NCBI GenBank assembly: GCA_000727475.1
Contig: KL647298.1
Location: forward strand, 826,626 to 890,625
From: Sarcocystis neurona
Taxonomy: Eukaryota > Apicomplexa > Conoidasida > Eucoccidiorida > Sarcocystidae
Length of the DNA stretch: 64,000 bases
Reading direction: 5' to 3'
Numbering within the stretch: position 1 is the first letter of the stretch; each line of letters opens with the position of its first letter. This document shows, piece after piece, positions 35,714 to 50,700 of this stretch. Below the pieces are notes generated by a model that worked only from the letters and a program-made list of their open reading frames with translations, did no database searches and was not told the origin of the DNA. Both the position numbers and the translations under genes were made by a program.

Positions 35714-38700
35714 GTAATTCGAATACACTCGTATATACACACTTATATTCTTGTGTATGTGCATATTTAAATGTGTACACGTGTACACAATTGTAGTTTG
35801 AAACACAAGTGTGGGCGCCTCGTTCGAGACGCAATAGCTGCGTTCGACATAAGGAAATTCATATATGCTCGTGCACATCCACTTCCACTCTTGTAGTGTA
35901 TGCGCCCCTGCATATGTATTTACGTATACACACTTCTAGTTTAAAACGCAGGCTCCCAGTGATACAAGAACGGTGCTGATCAGGTGTGGTGTGCGTAAGT
36001 GTACACATTTGTATAAACGGTCATGTGGCTTAGACATATATATACATATATAACATATACACAAATGTTGCAGATGCTTTGACAGCCACAAGTAATATAA
36101 ATACGCTGGTGGACACTTCTCGTTGTCCGAGCATACTTGTATATCTGTTTCACTCTTTCTGTCCGCATATATGCATATTCTTGTACACACATATTTGTGT
36201 ATTGTTCGGAGCACGTGGGTGTGTGTGTCCCATTCTTTCTATCTGCGTATATGCATATACTTGTACATATATATATGCACGTATACGTTAATGTGTGTGA
36301 CCGATGCCTTCGTCCACGCACACCAATGAACAAGCGACTGCATGCGCATGCACGTGGAAGGTGAAAGGCTAAGCGCGTGTCTGACAAACACATCAGGGCT
36401 CCACTCGTGCACTTCCTGCAACGAACATCATAGCAGAGGTTTTCCTTGTGCGGCTGCGCATGCAGAGCGCTCACTCGGACTACGGCGGCTGCCACTCTGT
36501 CCACGCGCGAAGAGCTACAGCAAATGCGGCAGCAGGAGGCACCTGCATGTGTCCGCTGCCCCGCATCGCTGTAGTTGTGAGGAAGCGGCCCCTTAGCGAA
36601 GCAGAGAGGAAGCGCTGCGAAGCAGAGCTGGTCCAAACGAAGGGAGGCAACACTGTTATCGTCGATGAACCGAGGTGCGCATGCATCACCCCGTGGCTTT
36701 TTGCCTGGTGACGACTGCGGCTGCTTTGTCGGATGTTTTTGCTACTCCCTTTTTTGGCAAGCCCTACGCATGCATTTCACTCGGAGCTCTTCCAAAATGG
36801 AACACAGCTAGCGGGACTCTTTCAGAGCCAGCAGCACGAGGAGGAGAGTTCTTCCCCCTCTGCAGTTACACTCTTCCCACAGACCTGCGACACATCTGCA
36901 GCTCCTCACGCTGGACAGTTTGCTGCTGTGCATGTGTCTACCCGTCAGTCTTCTTGTGCTGCATGCTGCGTGCACTTGTATATTCATTCAAACGGCGTCT
37001 TAGGAGAGACACGTCGGTCCTAGGCTGCCACTGGAGTGTGTACATTTTCTTCTATATTCGGCTTCCTGCTGCGCTCCTGCGCTGAGTAATGGTCTCGTTA
37101 GGCTGCTGTTTCTGCTACTGCTGGTGCTTGCGTCTCCTCTCCGCGGCCTACTACTGCCGCGTTGCTTCTGCATATTCCACTTCGCGAACCTTTCCTCACA
37201 GCGTGGGACTGCTGCTTCGTGTAAACGGCCTTCTCTCTTACAACGTCTGACGGCTTCTACCCGCGCCTCTTCCTCCCCCTGCTGCAGCCGCCGGGCGGTA
37301 CTACTCCGGCAGCTACTGATGTTGCATGCGCCTCTCCTTGTCCTGCTCCTGCCCCTCGCGCTGCTGCTGCTGGTGATCGCTTCACGCCCTGCCAGTGCGT
37401 CTCGGGTTCTCCCCTGCTGCTGATCTTGCGTGCGCCTTTGCTGCTCTCGTGCTGCCGCCGCTGCTGCTGGTGGTAAGGCTTCTCGCCGATCCCCTTGCTG
37501 CTCCTGGCGCTGCTGCTGCTGGAGGGGCCTCTCGTTGCCCCCCTTTCTGCTGCTGCTACTGCTGCTGCTTTTCGCTTCCCCAAGTGGTGCTGGCGGCGGA
37601 GGTGGCGATGCTGCTGTTGCTCTTTTTGCATGCAGAGAGAAAGTCGACTTGACCCCGTACGTGATGAGACATGAGTTTCGAGTGGATTACGCTTTTGACG
37701 AGCACAGCACCAACGCAGAAATTTATCACGCGGTGGTGCAACCGCTTGTAGAGGCTTGCTGCCTTCAGGCCGCGAACACGAGCTGCTTTGCCTATGGCCA
37801 GACAGGCAGTGGGAAGACACATACGATGCTGGGACCGCAGCCCTACGCCAAGGGGTCGGAAGGTACAAAAGCAAAGCAGACGGCTGGCCTCATGCCTTGA
37901 TGCGGTGACTCCTTCGCGCTTCTTCTGCTGGCTAGACACAACGCACACGGGCAGAAAAATCTGTTTTCTAGCTACCTTACTGATACAACAGTCCCACAAC
38001 ACAAAAAGAATATGTACATATATATGTCTGTACTTTCACTATACATATGTGTGTAGTATACAAAATAGTAATGTGTACGTCGTTCTCTCGTGTATATCAT
38101 TCTACGTATGCATATATATGCACACGTACAACGCTACATATAAGTAAATGTGCGGTAACACATGTATATATGTAGATATACACTTTTCTAAGATCCCTGG
38201 ATACGTGCCATGCTACACGCGTGTGTATATATATACACACTTCTATGTAAGATGCCTAGATATGTACCATGGCACATGTATATATATATATGTTTTTATG
38301 CAAGATACCTGGATATGTGCCATGCTACATGTATATATATATATGTACATACACTTCGATGTAAGCTGCCTAGATATGTGCCATGGTACAGGTGTACATA
38401 TGTATACATACATATATATATATATATATACTTCTGTGTGAGATGCCCAGATATGTACCATGGCACACGTGTATGTATGTATATATATATATATGTATAC
38501 CTACTTATAGGTAAGATGCCTAGATATGTGTCACGGTGCACGTGTATATTTATATACTTCTATGTTAGATGAGTAGATGTGTGTCACGGTACACGTATGT
38601 ATATGCAGTTTATATGTATATGCGTGTGTGCCTCTCTGTGTTGCTAGGGGTGTTTGATGTACGTACGAGTGGTACGATGGACGGATAAACACACAGATAA

Positions 38701-41700
38701 ATTGTAATATATACGTGTAAGTTTTGGTGCTTACTCGAGCTATAGACTTACTGCGATGTACTACGTAAAGGATTATTTGCATGTGTAGATGTGACAACAG
38801 ATGGTGTTGAGCTTCTGGAGTGCGTCACTCAAATGCAACGGCAAAATTATATGGTCGACCGTCGCTACAGTGCCAGCGTGTCATATCAGCAGACGTACTG
38901 CATGCGGACCGTATAAACATACGCACATATATACTGAAGTACATAAACATGTCACTCCATAGATTACACATGCGTATATGTGGGCGTGCTCGTACACTTC
39001 TGTTTCTACTATGTATTTGTATATCACCACGTACACGTGCATGCGTGCAGATGGAAATTTAGGGGGCTTCACCTTTTTTTCAGCATTTGCACTTTTTCTG
39101 AGGGGGTCTGGTGATGCGTCACGACGGGAAGTATCTTCAGCAACTCTCCTGTGTTGTGGATGTGACCAAGTGGCCGCGCGCCGCTCTCCGCCGACGCGAG
39201 TGCTGGACGTCGTCCACGACTTTCTGCCGCAGGTTTGCAGCTGCTGCTGTCCACGGTTGCTGCTGGTGTGGGGTTGTTACTGGCGTGCTGGTGCTGCGCG
39301 AAGACGCTGCTGCCTAGTCTTGCTGCTGCTGCTGTGGGGCGTTTCAGCCGGAGTGTTTGAGCTCGCAGCACGGGACTTGTTTAAGCTGCTGCAACACACT
39401 GGGAAGGAGACGTATGTCTCTTTTTACGAGATTTACAACGGCAAACTTTTTGATTTGCTTCAGAACCGGTAGGCGCTCCTCTTCTCTTCGCCTTGCTGTG
39501 CGCAAGCGCTCCTCACCTGCGTGGGACCGAATTTCTCCCCCGCTTCTCGCTTCCCCTCCTCTCCTTCTGCTGCCGCTGTTATCGCCTCTTTGCCGTAGCG
39601 CTGCAGATACAGGAGCACACCCTTGTCCTCGGTTCAGCTGCATGCGTGGAGAAGCGCTGAAGAGGCAGGAACATACCCAGATCCTCAGTTTTGGCACGTG
39701 TGTCCTGGCTAAAGAGATGTGTTCCCCCTGGTGCCTCGTAGTGGGGCGCAGCATCCACCTGGGAGCTCCTTGCTGCTATCTGCCCTCCTCTCTTGTCAAG
39801 CTGCGTCTACTCTGCAGCTGCTGCTTCTCCGTGTTCTACACGTCGCCGCTTTCCTCACACAAGTCGACTTTTCCTGTGTGCCGCAAGGTCGGCAGTCCGG
39901 CTGTTTCTTCTCGACGATCTGCAGCTGCTCTCCTGTCCCGCCTCTGGACACCTGCTGCAGGTCGCACGCGCCGCTCTTCTCTCCTACTGCGCGCGTCCTT
40001 CGCTATTCCTGCAGCCGTGTCAAATGCATGCGTTCGTAACTCTGGCCTGTACACGGTCCGTTGCTGCCCGTACCTTCGGCAGTACCCCTTGCGTCCTGCA
40101 TCTCTGGACGCACCCTGCGTCCTGCATGCAGCCCGTGCCGTGTACCACTGCATGCGGCACGTGTATCACTGCATGCAACCCTTATCACTGCGTGCAGCAG
40201 GTATATCATTGCATGCCGCCTGCGTTTCATTGCATACAGTCCGTATATCACTGCATGCAGCCCGTGTGTCACTGCGCCCAGCCGGTGTATCACTGGGTAC
40301 AGCACATCTATCACTGCGCGCGGCCCGTGTACCGTCGCATGCAACCCTTACCACTGCATGCAGCCCGCGTACCACCGCATGCAACCCTTATCACTGCGTG
40401 CAGCCCTTATCGCTGCGTGTAGGCTGCGTGCGCATTCGATCTGAGCCTCCGTGCTCGCTGCACTGGACACAGATGCATCACTTGTATTCCTCGAAAAATG
40501 CCTCTTTCCTCGACGTCACCACGAAGGTGTCTGTACGCACATACACACACATATCCACAAAGCTACACATTGATATATATATATATATATATATATGCAT
40601 CTCGCTATAAAGATATCTCTGTATTGATGTGTTCTACTCATAGGTGTATAAGCACGTACAGGTGTGTATAAACACATTGATGTATATATATATATATATA
40701 TGTCTCCCTATAAAGATCCCTATGTATAGATGTGTTGTACTCCTATGTATGGATGCACGTATATACGTGTATAAATGGTCTGCATCGATACGAGTATACG
40801 CATCTCCCTACAAAGAAATATACGTACGGATGTATTCTACTCATAGAGGTGTGTAAGCGCGTGTAGACGTGTGTAAATGCTCTGTGTCTGTGTATGTGTG
40901 ACATAGCTGTGTGTGTGTGTATGTTGACCACGTGGAGATGGAGGGGAGCTCGCGGAAAGGAAGTGACTTTTGCTGCGCCTTGTATTGTTGCTACTGTTGT
41001 GCAGGAGGCTCGTGGCTGCGCTGGAGAATGGCAAGAAAGAAGTAGTTGTGAAAGGTACGGGGTCTGCAGCGTCTTCAGCAGCAGCAGTTGTCTAGCGCGA
41101 GCCCCAGCAGCAGTCGCGGCGGGTGTCCTTTAGACACGAAATCAGCGCTGCATGCATCTGTCGCCGAAGCAGCAACAAAGAAGATAACCAGACGAAACGC
41201 TACCCATGCATGCGAACAAAAGCTGCTGCTGCTTGAGAAGGAGATTTGATGTGTCGTCTTCTGTCTCTCGGTCCCTCTCTGCGTATAGGAGAGACAGCGT
41301 GCTCGTGTGAAGTATAGTGCTTCTTCAAACCGCAGCTGCATGCACATGGGCAGGGCAATGCAGCGCAGATAATTTGTTTGTTTCTGTCTTTCGGTCTCTT
41401 CCTGTGTGTGTCCACGTGTGTGTGTTTCAAGTCTGAAAAGTGAAGTCGCTGTCCTACGAGTCGCAGACGCCCCCCGCTCGTGGGCCTCCGTCCACCACGA
41501 ATCTCAACGTGGAAACTGTGCACAACAACTTTCCCTCTATAAAGTATATACACGCACACACACCTGCGTATGTCCATGCCTAGAGACGACGTCGGAGTGT
41601 GTGTGGTTTCTTCAGACACACGCCAGCTTCCCCTCTAGCAGGCCGGCGCTTCACGAGGTGTACAGACAGCCCGGCACATGAAAGTACTCATTCGGATCGT

Positions 41701-44700
41701 TTCTCTTTTTGTCCACCTCTTCCTGTGTCCACATTTTGCTCTCTTTTGCATTTTTGACGACTTGACAAGAGGTCAACAACAACGACGCCACATACGTCTC
41801 CCGCCCTCTGTATTATAAGACTGTATATCTTCATGTGCAGCACAGCAACCACCGACACGCATATAGATAGATTCAGTACTTACGTTTATATGTGGAGAAT
41901 ATACATATATCTGTAGCAGTTGGGGGGGACGCGCAGCTTCCTCCGTGTGTAGGTCGCTCTGTTGCTGGGTAGGTTCCTCCGGAAGATGCCCGCAGAAGTC
42001 GTTGCGGTGGAATCCACAGGCGGCCCACACGTATCCTCTGTGTACTTACCCTTGCAAAAACGAGATGTGTCTACACATATATATATATGGATGTACCTGT
42101 GTATGTATGTATTTACACACACATATATGTATATCTCTGTTTATCCATCTGCAAGTGCACCTTCTGTATGTCTACAACTGTCTAGAGAAGAAGACGTTAT
42201 GCGTACGCATAGATATACACAAATACGTGCATAGCGCGAAAGCACGCATAGGAGTAAACGAGTAGAAATTATGTGGAGATGAGCAATGCAGGACTGTCTA
42301 ACGACGTGCGTTGCTGCAACAGATCTGGAGGTGGAGAAGGTTAGCGACAAAGACACGCTGATGAGGAAGATGATCGAAGGCGTCAAACTGCGGCGCATCG
42401 GTAAGGACAAGAGGAAGCGGATTGAAAAACGAAAGTGGCACAGGAAAAGGGGGAAGTGACGTAGAGAAAGCCAACGAAGATAAGCCACGGGCAAGAAAAG
42501 AGGAAACCGCCGTCACGAGAGTCGATCAATCACGCACGACACTCTCAGAGATGCTGCAGATGCTGCAGCCAGCAAGTGATACACGTGAGAGCAACAGCAA
42601 AGCTCCAGCCTGTGTGATTACATACATATATGCGTGCATATATGTATATGCATATATATACATATATTGAAATAAACCCTATTTATCCGTATACACGCAT
42701 ATATAGGCAGAGACACACACACACACACACACACATATCCACACATATATATGTATATATGTACATATATGTACGTTTGCTGAAGACACTATTTATCCGG
42801 ATACATACATATTTAAGCAGAGACACATACACACGCACGCATATATACATATATTGAACGATAGTCATCCGTATATGTAGATATCTAGGAAGAGACACAC
42901 ATACACACAGATAGACAGTATACACAAGTACGAGAGTTCTGCTTCAGCACGTGTGATACGTATATACATATATATATATGTGTAATACTACTCATTCGTC
43001 TACATACACTTCTAGACAGAAAGGGACTCTTTCTCATACACACATATACATATTCGATGTACGGAAGAACCCGCATCTCATATATATAAGTACGTACATA
43101 TATATACATATATATATATATTATAGACAATTCAACGGTATAGGTGCGTGTCTAGACTGAGAGAGAGTCGTATAGAGACGACGTACGCAAGACCTGTAGC
43201 TCTCTGCTAGGTGACTTGTGTATACGTGTAGAAGTTGAACTCTATTCTTTTTTGCGCAGACATATCAGCACACGAAGAAAAAGGGGAGAAAGAGGGAGGC
43301 AGATCTTTCGGGCGTGCGTCGCATGCGTATATGTATACACATATATATATATATATATATACGCACAGATCTGTACACAGGAAGAGGGGCAGAAGTTGCA
43401 GTGCGTCGTCTGTATGTTGGCGTAGATGTGGCATATAAGGAGAGAAAGAGAGTCCTGCTGCTGCGGCACCTATAACATGTATGCAAGTGCATATAGGCGT
43501 ATTTCAATGGGTATACACATATATGTATATACATGTAAAGGGAGGTCTTGTTGATGTGTGCGTATGTACATACACATATACAGATCTATATATATATATA
43601 TGTAGAGAGAGAGTGTGTGTGCGTGTGTATCCTTGTGGTAGTTGTAATATATATATATATATATGTATGTGTAGGTGTTTATAAATATAGACGTACACAC
43701 ATATGTCTGCATACAGGAAAGAAGAAGGGTAGAGAATAAGGAAACGGTGTTGCTGCGTCGCTTAGCCGTATAGACTTGTGGATCTCTATAACTCTATAAC
43801 ACATACATGTCCATGTGTAGAAGGAAGACGGTGACTTCTTCCAGCAGCCACATATATTTTTATCCGCGTGTGTGTGTGTAGGTCGGTGTGTAGATGTTGA
43901 GAGAGAAAGACGGAGGGCAAAATAGAGAAGTAGGAAATGCTGCTGCTGCTCCTGCGGAGAACGTCGCCATGCACGCGTGTATGTGTCTATCTGTTCTCGT
44001 ATCTCCGTCTCACACCGGCCGTGTGCCCATGCCCATTTCTGTCCACGAATACTTCGGTAGCATAAATGAATGGAAATACTCTTCACCGTCTTCCTTCCCA
44101 CCTGAGAAGTGCCCACGTGTATTTCTCTCTCTCTATATATATACGTGTGTATGCCTACACCACACCTACGTGTGGTTCTTGTGTGCGTAGGTAGCGAGAA
44201 AGAACAAACTACTACGAGCAGAGAGTATGTGTGCGGCAGCACCTGCTACTACTTGCTACTACATGCGATTTGTGTAGAACAAATCAGCAGCAAAGAAGAG
44301 GAAGTGGCTGGAGGCGAGCACCGCATGTTGTGCTGCAACAGCAAAAAGGGAGAGGAAGACGCGGGCAACGCGTCTCTCTGCTGCAGCAGAAAAGGAAACG
44401 CTAAACAAGCACTTGACATCTTCCTTTTGCTGCTGTTGCTGCTGCTGTGGGGTGGGACGTGCAGGAGTAAATTCTGTGAACGACGAGTCCTCCCGCTCTC
44501 ACGCGATTCTCCAAATACTTCTTCGTGAAAAGGGTTCTGTGGAATGCTGCGGTAGGAAACACAGCCCAGCACTCTGCACGTCGGCAGTCCCCTCCATATC
44601 TACACCCGACAAACTGATGTGCCGTCTACTTCTGTCTGTGTAGAGAGAATTCTCTCTCGCTTTCTCTGTATATATATATATGTATATATACGTATGTTGG

Positions 44701-47700
44701 TATATATGTATAGATGTATGTACGTGTATGTGTGTATGTAGGTATGTGTATAGTTCTATGTATGTAAATGCATATATATGTGTGTACGTATATATATATA
44801 TATATATGTATGTAGGTATATGTACAGATATGTGTGTAGGTATATGTGTAGATATATTCACGTCTACACATATATGTATGCAACATCACATATGTATGTA
44901 GAAGTCTGTGTGCATGTATAAGGAGAACGCTGTAGGTACAGACATATGTATGTGTAGCTACAAAGATGTATATACGGATGTCTATTAACGTATAACAAGT
45001 CGTTTCGTGTCTACGTGTATTCAAGAGAAATTCTTCCACTCTTCGTGTCACGCATGCATCCGTGTATATAGCTGACAGCACGTCGCTTCATGAGGAAGTT
45101 GCTTCCTCGTCGAAGATGATAGATGTTCGCTGAAAAGGCCCTTCTTCTCTCGTGCAGATGAGGCTCCTATGCACACCACCATGTAGAGCTGGAAGCCAAC
45201 GGCAACGCATGCAGTTTCTTTTTTTCTGTTGCTGCTGCTGCTGCTCTTCTTGCTGCACCAACGCCCTCTCACGACGCGCTCTCCGGTGCCCTCTCTGCCA
45301 GTCCGCGTCTCTTCCTCCGCGCTCCCCACACATCTCCACAAAATTCTCGTTCTTCTTCTTTTCCGTCCCTTTTTTCCTTCTTCGTGTCCTTTTCCTCCCT
45401 CCGCTTTTTGTTCTTCTTCTGAGTCGTCTCGTGTCTTCTGCTGCTGGTCGTCTTTGTCTCTTCTCCTGTTCTGCTGCTGTCCTCTTCGTCTTCGCTCTCT
45501 CCTGCCGGCGCCCACGGAAGCCTGCTGCTCCATTTGCTGCTCCCCACCGCTTCTGGCGCGGCACCTTCAGGAAGGATCGCCTTCATAGACCTCGCGGGAA
45601 GCGAGAGAGGAGCCGATTCTCTGCAGCAGAGCAGGCAGACGCAGCAGGACGGAGCGGGTATCAACCGTTCTTTGCTCGCGTTGAAGGAGTGCATCCGAGC
45701 CATGGACCAAGAAAAGCTGCACATTCCCTTTCGAGACAGTGAACTGACCAAGGTAATGTCTACCTTTTTCTATACGGAATCAGCTTCCTCCTCCTCTTTT
45801 CCTTCTTCTCTCTGCACTTGTCCAAGTTTCTCTCTCTATATACATGCATATATATGTATATATACATATGTACATATATGTGTATATGCACGTGCATGTG
45901 TATGTATATATGTGTGAAGCGCTGGACGTGGATATCTTTGCCGTATACACAGCCCCACATGTGTGTGTCTGTGTGTATGTATGTGTGTGTCTTCTTACTT
46001 CCACTCTACAAATCAGAGCAGCAACAGCAGGAGCAACACCGGACGAATAGCAGCAGCAGCAGTGGGAGCACGCAGACACGGCCTCATTCCTTTGTGCGTC
46101 CCCTACATCTCCCTTCCTTGCAGCCCTCTCTCTTATACGCACATACTTCTGCCTACCCCACCGCATGAAACTTGGTATATCTCAACAGCGCAAAAGAAGA
46201 AGCTACGGGCAACAAGGTGCTGAAGAGGGGAAGAAAGACGTGGAGAAATGTAGATTTATCGAAGTGAACGAAGACGTGTTGCTGCCCCTGCTTTGCGTGT
46301 GCTGCTCCTGCGCCGCGGCCCGTGCTGCTGCTCCTTCTCTTCTGTTACGTCACTGCGCGACCTCTTCTCTGCTAGTGTACATTTGTGTGGCGTCTGCTGC
46401 TGCTTCTTCCCTTCTTGTTGTTTCTGTCAGGCCTACTGCTGCCGCTGATTCGCTTGCTGCTGCTGTTGCTCTCGGTCCTAGTCCTGCTGCTGCTTCTCCG
46501 TTATTATTAATCTACTGCCGTTTTCATCGCTGCTGCTGCTGCTTCCTCTGACGTATTGGCTGCCGCTCGTACGACTGCTGCTACTTGGGCTGTCGCTGTT
46601 GTTACTGTTGCTGCTGCTGCTCCGCTGCCTTTGCTAATCCTGCGGGTGCTGCCGCTTCTGGTGCTGCTGCTTCTAGTGCTGCTGCCGCGGTTTCTTTTTG
46701 AGGTGGGTCGTTCCTCCCTGCCGTTGCTGCAGTTTCTTTTCTGCTGCTGTTGTTGCTGCTGCTGTTGCTTCGACAACGGCCACTTCCAGGTGCTGCGGGA
46801 AGTGTTCGTAGGACGAGGCAGCCACAGCGTAATGATTGCAACAGTCTCCCCTTCCACCTCCTGCTGCGAGCAGACTCTCAACACGCTGAGGTATGCTTCC
46901 CGAGTAAAAAACTTTAGGCCAGTCCCGTCTTCGGCTGCTGCTCTCCCTGCTGCTGCTGCGGCTGCTGCTCCTAGTCTCTCACCCCAGGCGGTTCATGGGT
47001 TGGCGCACGACAAGAGCAGCGGCGGCAGCACTGCGCAGCGCAGCAGCCGCAGCCGCAGCAGCAGCGGCGGGTCTGCTGCAGCAGCAGCAGGAGCAGCAGC
47101 AACAGCAGGTGGAGGTGGTGGAGGAGGTGTTGATGCTGGCTCTGGTGCTGCTGTAGGCTGCACCAACAGCAATTATGTCTGCGCAGACACTTCTCCTTTT
47201 TCAAAGGTAGCTGCTGCCGCTCCTGCGATGTTGTCTCGCCACAGCGGCGGTGGTGTTGCCCACGCGTCGAAGCCGCAGCGCTCCGGTAACACCCAGAGCG
47301 AGGAGCAGCTGCAGCAGCAGCAGAAGAAAAAGAAAGATGAAGGACGCCCTGCAGCAGCAGGAGGAACAGCAGCAGGGGGAGGAGATGGAGTAGCAGCAGG
47401 AGGAGTAGGAGCAGGCGCAACGGCAGAAGGGAAAGCTCGGCTGCGAAGGCAGCAACAGCAGCAGGATCGTAGGGAGAAGAACTTTTCTGCTCTGCAATCG
47501 GTGTGGAACAGCAGCAGCAACTTCTCGTTGTCGTCTTGCTGCACCAGCGTCGCGTCTCCATCAGCGCTGAGTAGTAGTCCGCCGACGCGGCTGCCTACTC
47601 TCTCACCTCCGCGCGGCGTCCTGGGGCAGCAGGGATCTTCTTCTTCTTTGAGCAGCAGCAGCTGCTGCAGTCTGGACGGGCTGCTGCTGCTGCAGCAGCC

Positions 47701-50700
47701 ACTGCAGCAGCGGCCCGCCACCAGCGCCGCTGCATTGATCTCTCGCATACCGCAGTTCACAGCTCCTGCTCATGCTGCCGCGGCGACATCGGAAGCGGGC
47801 AGCAAACCAGCAGCAGCAGGAAGGGGGGGAGGGACGCTTGGGGCAGCAGCAGAGGGGATGCCAGCAGTAGCAACAGGTGCTACTGCACGAGCAGCAACAG
47901 CAGCAGCGCGGAGGGAAGAAGATGCGGGCAACAACACCGCAGAGAATGGACGCGCTCTGTCAGCACTTTCGTCTTCGCTTTCTTCGCTTTTGTCATTTTA
48001 TCCTTCTGCTGTTGCTTCTTCCTGCCGCAAAAGCCTCCCCAGAGGGAAAGCCGCGCGGCCTGAGGCGTCCTCGCGCAAGTTGCTGCTGCGGAAGAATCGC
48101 CAGCAGCAGCAGCATCACACGCTCAGGTCCGCCCGGGACGCTGCTTCCACAGCACAAGCAACAGCAGCAGGGGCAACAGCAGCAGCAGCGGGAGCACGAG
48201 GAGCGACAGATGGCGCAACAGGAAAGGAAGGTGGTGGTGGGACAGCAGCAGCAGCAGCGTCGGGGTCAACGCAAAGGCCCGCGTGTGCTGGGGAAACGCA
48301 GCCTCCTTCGCTGCTGTCTCCGCTGCACCGGTTCGGCGCTGCTGCTGCAGGCACGGCGTTCGGGAGTGCCAGCAGCAGTAGCAGCAGCTACGCTGCCACT
48401 AGAGAACGCAGTGTAGCAGCAGCTGCAGCAGCGAGGCACAATGACGAGGCGGCGCCAGCAGGAGGCGCGTGCAAAGAAGTAGCAGCAGGGGAAGCAGCAA
48501 GACCTTCTGCGGGAGCTGCAGCAGGAGAAGGGGGGAAACTTCACAGAGGAAAAGAAGCAGCACCTTTGCGTAGAAAAGAGAGAGGAGGAGGTGCAGCAGC
48601 AGCAGAGGAATGTACAGCAGCAAGTCCGTTGAGACGACGAGATAGTAACGGAAGCGCAGGAGGAAGGGAAGGAGGAGACTTGGCGGCAGTTGCTGCTGCT
48701 GCTTTGAGTGCGATAGCTAGAAGTTCAGCACACCGCAGCTCAGCCGACGCCGCAGCAACAACAACACGCGTACCTGCTCTTTTCTCTTCTTCTCCGTCTT
48801 CGGCTTCTTCTTCGTCCTTCTCTATTGAGTTCTTCTCAGAAACAACAGGGACAGCAAACAGCGGCGGCGACGGGACTGGTGCAACAGCAGCGGCCGCTAC
48901 TCCCTCACTTACTGCAGGGCGCAGCTGCAGCAGCACTGCCTCCTCCTGGCTGCCCTTCTTCTCCTCTGGTATTAGTGGGTATAGTCGTCTCGCTTCGCAG
49001 CAGCAACAGCAAGGACGCGATTCCGCGCCGGGAGGGCGGGATACTGCTAAACAGGAGCCGCTGCTGCAGCCGCGACACATGTCCTTCGGCTGCAACGAGA
49101 GCAGCAGCAGCAGTTCGTGCGAGGCGGCGAGTTCTCAACGCGAGAAAGGAAGATTGTTTAAAACAAGTGACCGTCTTGGGCCTGCTGCTTGTACCGCTAC
49201 TGTTCTCAACAGCCGCAGAGGATCTACAACCAGTCCGCTGAGCAGCAGAAAAAACAGGCAATTTCACGCTGCAGCTCCCGGAGTTGCTGCTGCTCCTCCG
49301 TCTGGCAGTAACAGCGCTGCTGCTGGTGGTAGAAATCAAACTGCTGCTGTTGCTGGCGGTGAGGGAGGCGGCGGAAGCCGTGCTGCTGGTGCGGCGACAG
49401 AAAGCCGGCGGCTGCAGCACCAACGCAGCAGCGCAGCAGCTGCTTTCTCTCTTCCCTCGCGGTATTCACTTGGTGGACGCCGCGCTCCTCTTTCCGCAGG
49501 AACCGCAGCGACCGACGGAAGCAGCAGCAGCAGGCTGCTTCACAGAGTCGTAACTCGCGTGGCTGCTCCTGCTGGTGGACTTTGTGGCGGATTGCTACGA
49601 ACACAGCTCAGCGCCGGCAGCAGGTCCTGTCCCCGTGCTGCCACGGCAGCAGCAGCCGAAGGAAAGGGCACGGAAGAGTCTGCCGCAGGGGTCGCGAGGG
49701 AAGAAGAAGCAGTCGCAGCGTTGAAGAGAGGAAGACTGCGAGGGAGAGGAGGAGAGTCCTTTGAAATTTCCCTGTCTCGAAGAAGGAACGACGGGTGCGG
49801 CTTCAAGAACAGCGGAAGGGGAACCGGCAGCAGCAGCAGCAGACCCTGCTTCGGCCCGGACGGCAGCAGCAGCTGTGACACCAGCAGCAGCAGTCGTGGT
49901 GCGACAGCGGCAGCAGCGGCAGGAGCAGCACCAACAGCAGCAGCAGGAAGCAGCAAGAAGAAAACAGTCCCGAGCCGCTCTGTGAGGAACACAGATCTTC
50001 GCAGACTCTGGCTGCTGCGTCAACGACAGCTGCAGCAGGGCGCAGTTGTTAGCGCTGACGGCAGTACTATTCTCTTCCTGAGCGAGAAGAAGAAACAGCG
50101 GCCGTTCTCTTCGAATGACTCCTTGTCTGCTGCTGCCGCTTCGGCTGCCTTTCCTGTTGCTGCTGCTGCTGTAGTCTATCGGGCGCCTTCTGCTGCTCCG
50201 GCTGCTGCAACAAGCGGGAGAGCAGCAGCAAGGGCCAAAGCCGAAGATACAGCAGCAGGCGAGAAACGGAGGGCGTCCATCGCTGCCGCCGCAGCAGAAG
50301 TAAATTTCTGCGGCAGCTGCAGTGATAGCGAGGAAGCAGCTCAGCGAAAAAGACGCAGCAGCAGCCACAGAGGAGGCAGGGAAAGTGCTCCTCCTTATAT
50401 GCAGCTGGGCTGCCGGCTACAGCAGGAAACCGAAGCCGTCATGCAAGACGCAGACACGTGCTGCAACAGCAGCAGCGTCACCGTCAACAGCAGCAGCAGT
50501 GCTTCCACTTTCTCCTTCAGGGAAAATCACCGGAAAAGCGGCGCTGCTGCTGCGGCTGCAACAAGAACAGAAGTAGACGAAGCAGCTGCTGCAGAAGGAA
50601 GAAGAAAGGCCGTGCCCCCTGGCTTTCTACTGCAGCCAGCAAGTCGTCCAGAATTCTCAGATGCTCTTGCCGACATGGCGGCAGACGCTTCTGCAGCAGA

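Noticed and set aside
38191..40419. CRISPR-like array (regular cores with variable spacers)
   Set aside because: Spacers are simple sequence of variable length, cores are imperfect, and the repeats are intronic in a eukaryotic gene.
39357..40610. 417-codon + strand open frame
   Set aside because: It starts in the wrong phase of kinesin exon 4 and runs through an intron and a 21-bp minisatellite; the flanking exons join in phase without it.
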